Made by a program: the position numbers and the translations under genes
Source of the DNA: Pegoplata infirma
Taxonomy: Eukaryota; Arthropoda; Insecta; Diptera; Anthomyiidae
Direction of reading: 5' to 3'
NCBI GenBank assembly: GCA_963921195.1
Contig: OY992540.1
Location: 24,502,262-24,566,261, forward strand
DNA length: 64,000 bases
Part shown: piece after piece, positions 1 to 10,556 of the stretch
Numbering within the stretch: the stretch's first letter is position 1
Layout: each line of letters starts with the position of its first letter
The notes under the pieces: generated by a model
Database searches by the model: none
Seen by the model: only the letters and a program-made list of their open reading frames with translations
Told to the model about the DNA's origin: nothing

Positions 1-1
1 C

Positions 2-1562
2 GAAATAGATATAAAAATTCGCCAGGTTTATTGTTGGACTGATTCAACAATCGTTGAATCAGTCCAACAGTTGAAAAAAGACCCTTGTTCTTGGACCACT
101 TTTGTTCGAAACAGAGTATGCCAAATCCAACAAAACGTTGGAAACCACAATTGGTATCATGTTCGGTCCGAGGAGAATCCTGCCGATTTGGGCAGTCGAG
201 GTATTTCTCCTTCTGAGCTGGCTGACAATAATCTTTGGTGGTATGGTCCACATTGGCTTCGTCAAAACAAGATTGACTGGAATATCACCGATCTTTCTGG
301 TCTTAATACTGACAATGAAGTGCAGAAAATTAAGACTCATGTGTCCTTCTTTAAAGACGCCAAAGGGAAAGATGTGTATTTCGATATTCTAGCGAGATAC
401 TCTCGCCTTGATAAAGCGCTTCGGGTAACCTCATATATTTTGAGATTTTTCGAAAATAGCCTTAAATCGCGCAAATCGGCTCGTCATTTATATCAGGGTA
501 AAACTCTTTATAATTGGGAAATAAAGAGAGCTAAAATGCATTTGGCCATTATTGCTCAGAAATGTCATTTTGGCGAAGAATATAAATGTCTTTTGGAGAA
601 AAAACCAATTTCTTCACAGAGTTTTTTGGTTCCCTTAAATCCTTTCATTGACAAAGACGGTGTTATGAGATTAAATGGTCGTTTGGCTAAATGTCCATCT
701 TTATCTTACACTGAACAACATCCAATTATTTTACCATATGCCCATCGGTTTACACAACTTTTGACCGAATTCGTACATTTAATTTCCATTCATGGTGGAA
801 GTCAGTTAATGTTACGTTCAAAGATTTACTTCTCGACGAGGTTGTCCTCATGCTATCTTTTCGGATAACGGTACTAATTTTGTAGGCGCGTCGCGTGAAT
901 TAGAGAGAGATTTCAAGACTTTTCTTAAGGAAAGTCAGTCCACGGTATGTTCTAAATACAGTTTTCAGAATCTTTCGTGGCGTTTTATCCCAGCTGGTGC
1001 ACCTCATATGGGTGGTCTGTGGGAAGCCGGTGTGAAGAGCTTTAAACTTCACTTTCGGAAGGAGGCGCAAGCATTCAAATACACGTTTGAAGAATTCTCG
1101 ACTATTCTTGCGAGAATCGAAGCTTGCCTTAATTCGCGTCCTCTTGGTCCTATGACGGACAATCCGAAAGAACCGGTAGCGCTGACACCTGGACATTTTT
1201 TAATTGGGTCTCCAATTCTAGCTCCTGCGGAGCCTACAATAACTGACCCTCCGATAAGTATAGTAAATCGGTTTCGGAAAATGCAGGCTATTACTCAACT
1301 TTTCTGCCAACGGTGGAAAGAAGAGTATTTAATGGGCTTGCACAAGCGTTATAAATGGCAAAATCCGGAACGTGAAATTGAGGAAAACGATTTAGTCGTC
1401 ATAAGGCACGAACAATTGCCTCCGACATCGTGGAGATTAGGTCGTGTCGTTAAACTCTACCCGGGTAGTGACGGTCATATTCGTGTAGTAGACGTGCGCA
1501 CTGCGAATGGGGTTGTAAGACGACATATCGCGAAGCTGGTCATCCTGACCAATCTGAATTAA
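2..1562 (+). pseudogene. pol: pol, 3' part (RNase H, integrase, C-terminal domain), broken by a deletion
   Basis: The reading frame enters from outside the window (frame of base 2) with the RNase H motif VYCWTDST, then NPADLGSRG and the H-H part of the integrase zinc-binding region (HPIILPY, LISIHGG). At about base 816 some 320 bp present in copy 2 (29486-29805) are missing. The loss removes the integrase Cys pair and the first catalytic Asp and shifts the frame. The new frame resumes with SRRGCP, FSDNGTNFVG (second Asp), HMGGLWEAGVKSF (Glu) and the DUF5641-like tail, ending at TAA 1560-1562. A second change is an inverted duplication inside RNase H (32-69). The element cannot encode a working integrase and could move only by using another copy's enzymes. 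Confidence 0.92.
32..69 (+). repeat. 17-bp perfect hairpin created inside the RNase H coding sequence
   Basis: TGTTGGACTGATTCAAC (32-48) is followed after AATC by its exact reverse complement (53-69). In copy 2 the same place has only the left arm, then CTG TCC TGG. Here three codons are replaced by five, turning TIVLSWL into TIVESVQQL, in frame. This looks like one template-switch event copying the upstream strand back. Confidence 0.85.
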
Positions 1563-1569
1563 ACCATAA

Positions 1570-1602
1570 TTTTCCTTTCTGTTAATCTTTATTGTTTCAC
1601 AG
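1570..1602 (+). promoter_or_regulatory. 3' splice-site-like tract before ORF2 (copy 1)
   Basis: A T/C-rich run ends in TTTCACAG at 1595-1602, four bases before the ORF2 ATG at 1607. Copy 2 has a matching tract ending in TTTCCTAG at the same distance. This suggests ORF2 is read from a spliced mRNA, as env is in some retroelements. The splice itself is inferred. Confidence 0.45.
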
Positions 1603-1606
1603 CATA

Positions 1607-2686
1607 ATGGACGCATTAAAAACCCTATTTGAAGATGCTCTTTTGGAGGATTATGATGAAGCGATGGAGGTAGCAGATCCAGTTGTTGCAGTAGCCCCCT
1701 TGGTTGCTCCTGTGTCAACGCCCTCACCTGAATTTGCACCTAATGCGGTGGCCGCATCTGCTCCTGTTGATGTGCCTCCGCAAGCTACGACCTCTAACGT
1801 AGCACCAACAACGACAACAATACCCGAACCTTTATCGGGTGCCAATGAAAACTCTGGCTCGAGTATTGTCGCGATATCAACTTCGAAAGACGAACGGAAT
1901 TTTAAGTGTAGAGTGTGCAAAGGCAGACATCCTCTCAGGTCCTGCGTAAAGTTCCGTAAAATGGCCTATGAGAGGAAACTTCGTATGGTGGTCATGCACC
2001 ACTATTGCTCGCGTTGTTTGGCGCACTCGCATATTGCTAAAAATTGCAATAGCACCTTTAGGTGCCGCGAGTGCAAGGGGGATCATCACAACCTCCTTCA
2101 CGCTTTTCGCGATTCCAGTTCAGGAAAAAAGTCTCGTCCCTCGCGCTCCTCTACACTTCAAAAAACTTCGACGAAAATTTCGCTTCCGTCCGTGTCCAGA
2201 GTGTGCTTGTTGCCTATTCGGCACATTGTCACTTTTTCTCCAACTTTAATAGTTTCCGCTATATTACCGAGAAAAACTATTCCAGTACGTGCGGCCTTGG
2301 ACCTTTGCTGTAATGTTAGCTACGTTTGCGAAACCTTGGTGCAGCAACTTTGGTTGCCTGTTTCCAAGGTAGATGCAGTCGGATTTTGTCGGCTGACTCT
2401 GGGGTCAGCCTATGACTCCATATTTAGCATTGCAGTAACGGCCAAGGTCACACGGATGAAAGGTGTCCGCACTCCTTCGGAGTCGGTACCGGACACGGTG
2501 AAGGATGGGTTCGCTGGGTTTCAGCTTGCTGACCCTAATTTTAATGTTTCGTCTCGTGTCGCGCTGGTTTTAGGACCTGAAATAAGCCCTCAGATTATAA
2601 AGGGTAAAATATACTCAAGCCCGGGTCTTCCATTGGCTCAGTACACCAGTTTTGGTTGGGTCATATCTGGCCAATCCCCTCTTTAG
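1607..2686 (+). CDS. BEL ORF2: zinc-knuckle plus degenerate aspartic-protease-like protein (copy 1)
   Basis: 359 aa from ATG 1607, the start shared with copy 2 (MDA..LFED). Order of parts: short acidic N-terminus (LFEDALLEDYDEAMEV), an Ala/Pro/Ser/Thr-rich linker, a triple zinc-binding block starting CRVCKGRHPLRSC and running through CSRCLAHSHIAKNC and CRECKGDHHNLLH, and a region like the DUF1758/A17 retropepsin domain. That last region includes VRAALDLCCNVSYV, where the catalytic Asp is kept but the following S/T-G is lost, and ends in AQYTSFGWVISG. It is a paralogue of Pol residues about 345-632 of copy 2. No signal peptide or membrane segment is seen, so it is not an envelope protein. The frame is open although pol beside it is broken. 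Function unknown; RNA binding is likely from the knuckles. Confidence 0.85.
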   Translation: MDALKTLFEDALLEDYDEAMEVADPVVAVAPLVAPVSTPSPEFAPNAVAASAPVDVPPQATTSNVAPTTTTIPEPLSGANENSGSSIVAISTSKDERNFKCRVCKGRHPLRSCVKFRKMAYERKLRMVVMHHYCSRCLAHSHIAKNCNSTFRCRECKGDHHNLLHAFRDSSSGKKSRPSRSSTLQKTSTKISLPSVSRVCLLPIRHIVTFSPTLIVSAILPRKTIPVRAALDLCCNVSYVCETLVQQLWLPVSKVDAVGFCRLTLGSAYDSIFSIAVTAKVTRMKGVRTPSESVPDTVKDGFAGFQLADPNFNVSSRVALVLGPEISPQIIKGKIYSSPGLPLAQYTSFGWVISGQSPL

Positions 2687-2823
2687 GGATACGATCCCCT
2701 TGGATCAAACGACCCCCTTGGGTCTCGTCGTTATTTTATATATATACTGATTTTAAGCTCTGGTCTCCTTTAGATCACACTATCCTCTTGGGTAGTGTAG
2801 CTTAAAATACCGGTCCCTTGACC
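2674..2823 (+). other. cluster of short RNA stem-loops in the 3' UTR (copy 1)
   Basis: Six small hairpins follow one another. ATCCC/GGGAT spans the ORF2 stop (2674-2690). GATCC-CCTT-GGATC is at 2693-2706 and GACCC-CCTT-GGGTC at 2711-2724. TGGTCT/AGATCA is at 2761-2777. ACACTATCC pairs with GGGTAGTGT around TCTT (2777-2798). GGTC-CCTT-GACC is at 2812-2823. A 9-bp stem, TTTTAAGCT 2751-2759 with AGCTTAAAA 2799-2807, encloses two of them. Loops are mostly CYTT. Copy 2 has an equivalent run with different bases but the same pairing. Confidence 0.7.
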
Positions 2824-2913
2824 ATTAGCTTTAAGTGTTTTTTGAGAAAATATAAAAAATGAATTTAAAGCTTTAATTGAATTAATTTCTTATTACTTAA
2901 CTCTAAGAATCCG

Positions 2914-2935
2914 TTGCAACCCCTTATTGTTGCAA
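2914..2935 (+). other. hairpin just upstream of the 3' LTR (copy 1)
   Basis: TTGCAAC (2914-2920) pairs with GTTGCAA (2929-2935). It is followed by AAGGCGGCCGGCAA and the LTR start. Copy 2 has the same hairpin with a longer stem. This sits where a polypurine tract is expected, yet the sequence is not polypurine, so how plus-strand priming works here is unclear. Confidence 0.6.
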
Positions 2936-2947
2936 GGCGGCCGGCAA

Positions 2948-3328
2948 TGTTTAAGCTCAAATACTTTTATTTGATTTAAACTGTCCCCTTTTTGGGACAC
3001 TTGCTTCTTAATGTGTTAATACTAGTTGAATTCTAGTTTGCTACACTTTCCGTGCAACTCTGTAAAGAGTTTAGCATAGAATTCAGCTAGTAAACCGTTA
3101 ACGGGGCTTTAAGCATTGTTTGTCGCCACTTTATATATTTTCTATTCGTTAAGTATTATTCGTTCAATCATCGCCATATAAAGCACTACGTGCAAATATC
3201 TACACCCTTGTGTATTTTAAAGGTAATATATTTATACCAATAAAAATAGAGATTTTTCTCTTTAAACCCATTGAAATCTTTGTCTTTTTATTTTCATAAT
3301 TAATCCGAACCTGCTCCACGGGCAAACA
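2948..3328 (+). repeat. 3' LTR of BEL copy 1
   Basis: 381 bp, begins TGTTTAAGCTC and ends GGGCAAACA. It shares with the 356-bp LTRs of copy 2 the start TGTTTA, the block TTAATACTAGTT, the block CTAGTAAACCG, CATTGTTTGTCGCC and an AATAAA signal (3239-3244). An internal hairpin pairs ACTAGTTGAATTCTA (3021-3035) with TAGAATTCAGCTAGT (3077-3091). Confidence 0.85.
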
Positions 3329-3357
3329 CCCTCTATCACTAGAGTGGAGGGTATAAA
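3329..3357. repeat. mini-me terminal hairpin fragment flanking BEL copy 1
   Basis: CCCTC and GAGGG face each other around TATCACTAGAGTG. This is the terminal hairpin also seen in the mini-me copies near 43.6, 48.6 and 56.2 kb. It is also the undisturbed version of the site into which the palindromic element 43641-45953 inserted. Confidence 0.7.
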
Positions 3358-3359
3358 AA

Positions 3360-4137
3360 TAACGCCGGGTTTAATTAGTAACATTTAAAACTTTATATTT
3401 TTTCTTATTTTCAAAATAAATTTTTAAAATCTTAAATAGTTTTTGGAAAAAATTAATTTCAATTTGTGTTTTTGCTAATTTATGTCAAAATATGCAAAAA
3501 TATGCACCTAAGAGTTTGAAATATGCACAAAATATGCATTTAAAATCAAAATATGCAAAAATATGCATTTTCCCCAAAATATGCAAAAATATGCAAAAAC
3601 AAATCAATGCCATTTTAACGCAAATTTCTTGATTCGGAAAGATAATTGGTCGATATCGTTTTTAGACTGTCGACAAAAAACATGTATTTGCATGGAAATC
3701 TCATCCCTAGTGATTACTAGGGATGCGATTTGCATATTTTGCATATTTTGGTTTTAAGTGCATGTTTTGCGCATATTTCCAACTTTTAATTGCATATTTT
3801 TGTATATTTTGGTATAAATTAGCAAACCACAAATTGAAATTTTTAAAGATTTTAACTAGATCTTTAATTGTTACAAGAAAAAAAATTTAAATCTTGGAAT
3901 TTGAAAGAATATCAAATTTTTAAAAATTAGGTGAATGGTGAAATCGTATTCCAGAATCGAGCCCAATATTTAAGCCCAGCGTTATATTTACTTTTTTAAA
4001 AGTTTTTCGTATGAAAACAAGATTTTTATTTACACATATTATTTTTTTAGTGCATATTTTGTATTTTTTAGTGCATATTTTAAGCGCATATTTTCGATTT
4101 TTTAGTGCATGAAAATCTCATCCCTAGTGATTACCAT
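3360..4137. repeat. 'gcatatttt' fold-back repeat, two inverted copies
   Basis: About 3395-3712 is rich in TATGCAAAAATATGCA. About 3722-4130 carries the same material in the opposite direction (GCATATTTTGCATATTTTGG). A hairpin CATCCCTAGT-GATT-ACTAGGGATG sits between them, and CTCATCCCTAGTGATTAC recurs at the right end. A third copy is at 59309-59830. No coding capacity. Family not recognised. Confidence 0.7.
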
Positions 4138-4484
4138 AGAATAATTCAAGAACCTGTGGAAATAGAAATCTGTTCCAAAAAATTTTCCTGGGAATATATA
4201 TATTTTTTTTTTAATTTTAAAATAGATTTTGCATATCATTAGTATTATGTGTATTTATTTGAAAAAAATTAATTCAATAATTAAAAAATAAATTAACCAC
4301 AATACACTCAGGCCTCAATTTACACCACAAATAAGTTCGGTTAAAGTTATCTCAAAAAAACCTGGCATAAAAAAATTCTGCGCTTTAAAAAAAAAAAAAT
4401 TACAAAATCGCATAAATTAGAATTCGCTTAAATTTAATCTAAGCAAAACCAGACTCAGGTGTATATCCCTATTAATATTATAAA
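4138..4484. other. AT-rich DNA, no feature seen
   Basis: No open frame, repeat boundary or RNA gene can be supported here. Confidence 0.6.
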
Positions 4485-4524
4485 TCTGATTGTTGGTTTG
4501 TCTGTCTGTCTGTCTGTCTGTCTT

Positions 4525-4581
<57 letters not shown>

Positions 4582-7551
4582 TCCGCAATAAGTACAGAAC
4601 GGCTTAACCGATTTTCATGAAATTTTCACCACAGATAGTACTAACCGAGGCGAGAACTATAGACCATAAGCGAACGCGATCGGACAAAGGGGCGTCAAAT
4701 GCCACGCCCTTTGTACCATGCTAAAGCTATATCTGCCTGTCAGACAATAACGGAAAAACGACTGAACCGATTTTCATGAAATTTTCACCACAGATAGTAC
4801 TAACCAAGGCGGGAACTATAGGCCATAAGCGACCGCGATCGGAAAAAGGGGCGTAAAATGCCACGCCCCTTTGTACCATGCTAAAGCTACATCTGCCTGT
4901 CCGGCAATAACGGAAAAACGGCTGAACCTATTTTCATGGAATTTTCACCACAGATAGTACTAACCGAGGCGGGAACTATAGGCATTAAGCGACCGCGATT
5001 GGACAAAGGGGCGTAAAATGCCACGCCCCTTTCTACCATGCTAAAGCTATATCTGCCTAGCAGACAATAACGGAAAAACGGCTGAACCGATTTTCATGAA
5101 ATTTTCACCACATATAGTACTAACCGAGGCGGGAACTATAGGCCATAAGCGACCGCGATCGGAAAAAGGGGCGTAAAATGCCACGCCCCTTTGTACCATG
5201 CTAAAGCTATATCTGCCTGTCCGGCAATAACGGAAAAACGGCTGAACCGATTTTCATCGAATTTTTACCACAGATAGTACTAACCGAGGCGGGAACTATA
5301 GGCCATAAGCGACCGCGATCGGAAAAAGGGGCGTAAAATGCCACGCCTTTTTGTACCATGCTAAAGCTTTATCTGCCTGTCCGACAATAACGGAAAAACG
5401 GCTAAACCGATTTTCATGAAATTTTCACCACCGATAGTACAAACCGAGGCGGGAACTATAGGTAAGAAAAAATGGGCGTAAAATGCCACGCCCCTTTGTA
5501 CTAAACAGAAACTATGTCTGCCTGTTCCGCAATCACTGAAAAGTGATTTAACCGATTTCACAGAAATTTTTACCACAGATACTACTAACCGATGCGAAAA
5601 CTATGAGCCACAATAGAGGGCGATCGAAAAGAGGGGCGTAAAATGCCACGCACATTTTTGTTACACTGAAAGCTATTTCTGCCTTTTCCGCAATTACACT
5701 TAAACAGCTAACTTGATTTTTATGAAATTTTCACCACAGATAGTATTAACCGAAGCGAAAAGTATGATCCACAATAAAGGGCGATCAAAGAAAGGGGGCG
5801 TAAAATTCCACGCCCCTTTGTATTACATTAAAAGTTATTTCTTCCTGTTTCGCAATCACGCATAAACGGCAGAACCAATTTTAATGAAGTTTTTACCAAA
5901 GATAGTATGTACTAACCGAGCTTCCGGCTCTAAAAATTATAATAGAAATAATGTCGCGCCCCTTTTTACTATACTGAAAGTTTTTTCTGCATGTTCCGTA
6001 ATCATGCTTAAACAACCATACCGATTTAAAAAAATAAATAAAATAGCACGCCCCTTTTTATTTAATTGAACGCTATTTCTGCCTGTTCCGTAATCTAGCA
6101 TAAACTGCTAAACCGATAGCATGAAATTTTTACCACAGATAGTATGTACATACCTAGGCGGGAACCATAGAGAAACATAGAGGCGAAGGTGAAAGAAAAA
6201 ACAATATTGCTATTTTTTTCTATTTTCTCACGCGTACGTTGTCGATGTGAATTCACCACACAATACATGTTTACAAGTCGTACTTTGACAACAAATACAT
6301 GCATACAAGTTGTACTTTGACAACTTAGTTTTTAACACCTTCGCCTCTAAGTATACTCTATGGCGGGAACTATAGATTAAAATAGAGCGCGTTTGGACAA
6401 AGGGGCGTAAATTGACGCGCGCCTTTGTACTATACTGAAAGTGTTTCTGCCTGTTCCTTAATAACGCTTAAACGACTAAACCGATTTTAACAACATTTTT
6501 TCCATAGATAGTACTAACAGAGGCGGGCACTTTAGTATGTGTCAACTGCCACGCCTTTTGCAATGTACTGAAAGTTTATTCTGCCTTTCCATAATCACGT
6601 TTAAACGGTTATTATAATTTTTACGACAGTTAGTTAGTACTTATTGAGGCGGAAACTATAGACACGTCCAGACAGAGGCGTGAATTGCCACGCCCCTTTG
6701 TATTTAAATTTATTTCGGCCCGATCCGTACACACGCGTTGACGGTGAAACTAATTTTAATTCAATTTTCACCACAGATAGTATTTACCGTGGCGATCGGG
6801 AAACGGGGCTTAAAATGCCGCACCCCTTTGTATTAAATTAAAAAATATTTTTTCCTGTTAAACGATATGCCATATTAGCCCGCGATTAGACAAATGGGAG
6901 TAAAATGCCACGTCAATTTGTTATATACAGAACGCTATTCCAACTCCTATAAACACTACTGTTAGAACTAACTGAATGCGAATTAATTGCTATATCAGAA
7001 CCTGAAAACAGTTGAGCCGATTTCAATGAAATTTCCAACACAAATTGAGATATAGCCAATATTAAACAGCGATTGATAAAAAGGCATATAATGGCACGCA
7101 TCTTTGTACTTTAGTGAGAGTTATGTCTGCTGAGAAAATTTAGTTGCAATTTTCTTCACGTGCTAACCAATAGGGGAACTATATATAGGTCACATGAGAC
7201 CAAAATTGAACTAAATGCGTTAAATGCCACACCCACTTCAACTACAGTGAAAGTTTTGCCTTTATTGATGTTTTCACTACATAAAGTTCTAACCGCGGAG
7301 CGAACTATAGGTTCCTTTTAAAAGCCATTAATGAAATACATTAATATTAGGTTTGTTCCCATGACGGAGGAACACTTACACACCATGTTCCCGACGCTAA
7401 GCAAAATCGAAAAAAAATCGACCAAACCTCATGAATAGGTTTATATTCACAAGTGAAAAGTCACTAAGAAGTAAATAAATTGACTAATAAAAAACTCATT
7501 CATTATATAATATTTTTTTAACCCGGGCAACGCCGGGTGCAAAACAGCTAG
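4485..7551 (+). mobile_element. non-autonomous Helitron with 160-bp internal tandem repeats
   Basis: The left end is TC after an A (A|TCTGATTG), then a (TGTC)n microsatellite near 4501-4580. The right end has the Helitron signature: hairpin ACCCGG-GCAACG-CCGGGT (7521-7538), nine bases, CTAG (7548-7551), then T. Between them is a tandem repeat with a period of 160 bp. ACCGATTTTCATGAAATTTT recurs near 4607, 4767, 4927, 5087, 5247 and 5406, and units decay progressively to about 7300. No Rep/helicase coding sequence is seen. A hAT-type MITE is nested at 6166-6362. Confidence 0.8.
6166..6362. mobile_element. hAT-type MITE nested in the Helitron
   Basis: A 197-bp element begins CATAGAG and ends CTCTATG. 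Near-perfect inverted ends run about 26 bp and include AGAGGCGAAGGTG and its complement. It is flanked on both sides by the 8-bp duplication GCGGGAAC (6158-6165 and 6363-6370). It interrupts a 160-bp unit of the Helitron and is therefore younger than it. Confidence 0.88.
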
Positions 7552-7917
7552 TAGTTTATATAAGCAAAAAATGAATTCTGATCTATATTTATGTTTTTGA
7601 AAACAATGAACTTTGACATTTTTAGATTTTTTATTTATTTTTTCAATTAATTCATTCATATACAGACACGCAGTCCGGGTAAAAAAGCATTACATAAAGC
7701 CACGCACTGTGGAGGGTTAGACAAATATTTTGGCAATAGTTCTGGAATTTGTTGCTAGTTGGTCGTCTTGAAAAGTCTTAAAATAATTTCAGTATTTTTT
7801 TTTTCATTTTAATCCTCTATCGCTAAGTTTAAAGTGTCATTTTAGTCCTTTTTCAAAACATGTAATAAAAGTCCCTTAAAACGTGTATTTTAAGGGTTAA
7901 AATATTTTAAAAATATT
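7552..7917. other. AT-rich DNA, no feature seen
   Basis: No supported gene or repeat boundary between the Helitron and the TIR element that follows. Confidence 0.55.
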
Positions 7918-8224
7918 ATATTTTGAGTAGGTTTATTCTAGCTCGAGGTCATTTTTTTCTTTATTAATTGAAACTGTGACATTCTCTTAGAATAATGTTC
8001 AAGAAATTATTTTTCTATTTTAAATTTATTTGTGTTGGTCATTTTTGCAAGACTTATTCGACACGTTTTTCGAAATTTGTCAGATTTTATTGTCAAGACT
8101 ATTTTGCAAATATAAAAACGTTAAACTACAAGTAGCAAAGGGATTTTATTGACAAATCGTTAATGATCAAACTAATCATTAAGAAAAAAATAACCTCGAG
8201 CTAGAATAAACCTACTCAAAATAT
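7918..8224. mobile_element. TIR element, family 'TTTATTCTAGCTCGAGG'
   Basis: Perfect 32-bp inverted ends at 7918-7949 and 8193-8224 contain GTTTATTCTAGCTCGAGG. The interior (GTTGGTCATTTTTGCAAGAC onwards) recurs near 37.1-37.5 kb and 42.7-43.05 kb. No coding sequence, so a MITE of unassigned superfamily. Confidence 0.75.
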
Positions 8225-8725
8225 CGAATAAAAACAGTTTTTATTAAAAAAAAATTAATCAGAATTTTAATATTTAAAATAATTATAAAATTATATTACT
8301 ATAGTGCAAAAATCATAATAAATTAATTAGTTAACATTTATTGCGTGATGGAAGGTGCCCCCACCCCCAAAATTTTATGATAAAAATATTCGTAGAACAT
8401 ATTAACCATTTAAATGATTTTTTTAATAGATTTTTAAATATTTGTTTTTAAAAAATGACAAAAAGTTCCCCCTTAAATGGAAGATAGGAGGTTAATTGGT
8501 CTAAAAAAGATTCACCACAAAATTCGATATTTAATTTCAGAACATATTTTTTGTTTTACATGTATACATCGTCACCTAGAACGCAAAAGGTCCTAACTAA
8601 CATTTTGTTAATCTTACAACAGAAGCAAAAAACAGTATTAAATAAAATTTTGAATTTGTTAAGAACTTCTTTGGTTTTAATTTAGAATTTTTTGTTAGTT
8701 AGGCCGTTTTGCATTCAAGCTGATG
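8225..8725. other. AT-rich DNA, no feature seen
   Basis: Only short A/T runs; nothing can be supported as a gene. Confidence 0.55.
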
Positions 8726-8727
8726 TA

Positions 8728-9799
8728 CACTCAAAAAAAAAAGTGAACTAAAATCTGGGAAAATTAACTCAATTTTAAGAAAAAGAGGGAATGATTTGGC
8801 TCCAAAGATTTTTTTTCTTGGTTTTATAATTTTCCCAAAAATAAGGAAAACAAAGTTAATTAATTTTAATCCAATTTTAACTAGAAAATGGGAAAATTAT
8901 ATTACACTTTAGTTCATTCGCATTTTAAACTTAGATTGGGTCTAGACCCTGGACCCATGGGTTCGGACCACATGGGTCCAGCCCCTGTTAACTCGAGACC
9001 CCGTTGGGTCCTTCAAGGGTCCCCATAGATTTTGACCCAAAACTTTTGTCCGTTTCGCTCTACCTTGCTTAGTTTTTGAGATACGGTAATAAGGGGTCTG
9101 ATAGGGTCTTGAGAATCTTAAAAACTGGATAACTCAAAAACTATTAATCGGAGGGCTTTCGGGTATGTTGCGGAAGTGTTCTACGAGTCAAGAGCTACAA
9201 TGCCGTTGGACCTTTTCTCGTGTTGGCAGTATTTACCGAGATATGTGCATATATAAAATCTCGGAAATTTCAAATTTTAGATCTAAAATTAGGGTCTTGA
9301 GACCCCGACAGATATGCAGAGCTAGGCTATTCCGTTTCGCTCTATCTCGCTTAGTTTTCGAGATATCGCCATTTTTAATTTTTAACAAAATTCTAAGAAG
9401 TTATTTACTAAATTCTCAGAACTTATTAACTAAATTCTAAGAAGTACACGTCCTTAATTCAAAGAAGAGAAATACGATGATGTTTTTTTTAGTAAATTTT
9501 AACTAAACTTGAACTAAATTTTTTTTTAAGAAATATGTCTTAAAAATAAAGATACGTTTCTTAGATTTGTGGAAAATTTTGTTGGTAGTAAGGATTTTTT
9601 TCCTAATATTTAAAAATTCCATTTAAAGAAAACTATGAACTAATTATAAATAAATGAACTAAACGTTTTTCCTCATAGTTAAGGAAACTTCTCATTTTTT
9701 AGTTAAATTTAACTAAATTTTAGGAAAATTCATGATAAATTTTCAAAGACATTTTTTCCTTAATTTTAGTTAGTCTTTTTTTAGTCTTTTTTTTCAGTG
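8728..9799. mobile_element. TA-flanked TIR element (CACTSAAAAAAAA type)
   Basis: The left end is CACTCAAAAAAAA and the right end TTTTTTTTCAGTG, with TA on both outer sides (8726-8727, 9800-9801). This suggests a Tc1/mariner-like MITE. The middle (about 8940-9260, with GACCCATGGGTTCGGACC) recurs in inverted, diverged form near 46640-46920, so it is a composite. A 91-aa open frame at 9165-9440 shows no recognisable domain. Confidence 0.6.
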
Positions 9800-9801
9800 T
9801 A

Positions 9802-10555
9802 TGCAATTTTTTTCGACTCAACACTATTTTAGCAAAAAAAGAAAAAAATTGTTTTCCTGTTTTTTATTTTATATAATTTTTTGATTGTATCGATATTGCT
9901 GCTTGTTTGGATTTTTATAATTTCTTAAAGCTCACATATTCTGTGACGCATTTAAGCGAACAGACAATTTGTTTGATATTTTCTAATTTTAAAAATGTAT
10001 ATATTTTTTACCAAGATTTGTTTGTTGGGCTTAGTCTCTACCCACTTACCTAAAGCATATCAACAAATGATTACACTAAAAATCCGTTTTGTTCATTGTG
10101 TGCTACAACATTCAGAGTTTGTATGTAACTATGCTCTGCCAAAAGCTGTGGGTGAAAGAGAGAGAGGAATTTTTTATAATACAAAAATTGTTGTTTTTTT
10201 CTTCTTCACTTTTTCTTCAATTTTGATGGCATGTTTCATCATATATAAGAAAAACTGTAACAGTATGAAGAAATTTGTCATCAAAATTGATGACAGTAAG
10301 TTATGAAACCGTTTCATCAATTCTTCTTTGAGTGCATTAAGTTACCTCAAATTTTTTTTAACACTTCTATAATTTTGTACTGATTTTTTTACTCGGGTCT
10401 TGACTACAGCAAGCATGCAACAGGATTATACTTGTTAAAATAACACAAGTAGTTTATTAAATAAACAAACAACAAAAAAAAAAAAACTTGGAAACAATAA
10501 CAAAAGAACGTAAAATGAGTATAGCAAACCATGACTGAACAAAAAAAAAAAAAAA
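9802..10555. other. AT-rich DNA, no feature seen
   Basis: A 103-aa frame at 9995-10306 has hydrophobic runs but no domain, splice context or codon signature that would support a gene. Confidence 0.5.
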
Positions 10556-10556
10556 A

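Larger units (their letters stand above)
1..3328 (+). mobile_element. BEL/Pao LTR retrotransposon, copy 1 (5' end outside window, degenerate)
   Basis: The window opens inside the RNase H domain of a BEL/Pao Pol. It continues through a deleted integrase, the DUF5641-type C-terminus, ORF2, a structured 3' UTR and a 3' LTR. Order and sequence match the complete element at 22715-32355, but the LTR has a different length and the proteins are clearly diverged, so this is an older, related subfamily. Pol is broken while ORF2 is still open. The right flank is a mini-me terminal hairpin. The left LTR and target duplication lie outside the window. Confidence 0.9.

Noticed and set aside
9165..9440. 91-aa frame as a small gene
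   Set aside because: Lies inside a TIR element and its sequence recurs, inverted and broken, at 46640-46920.
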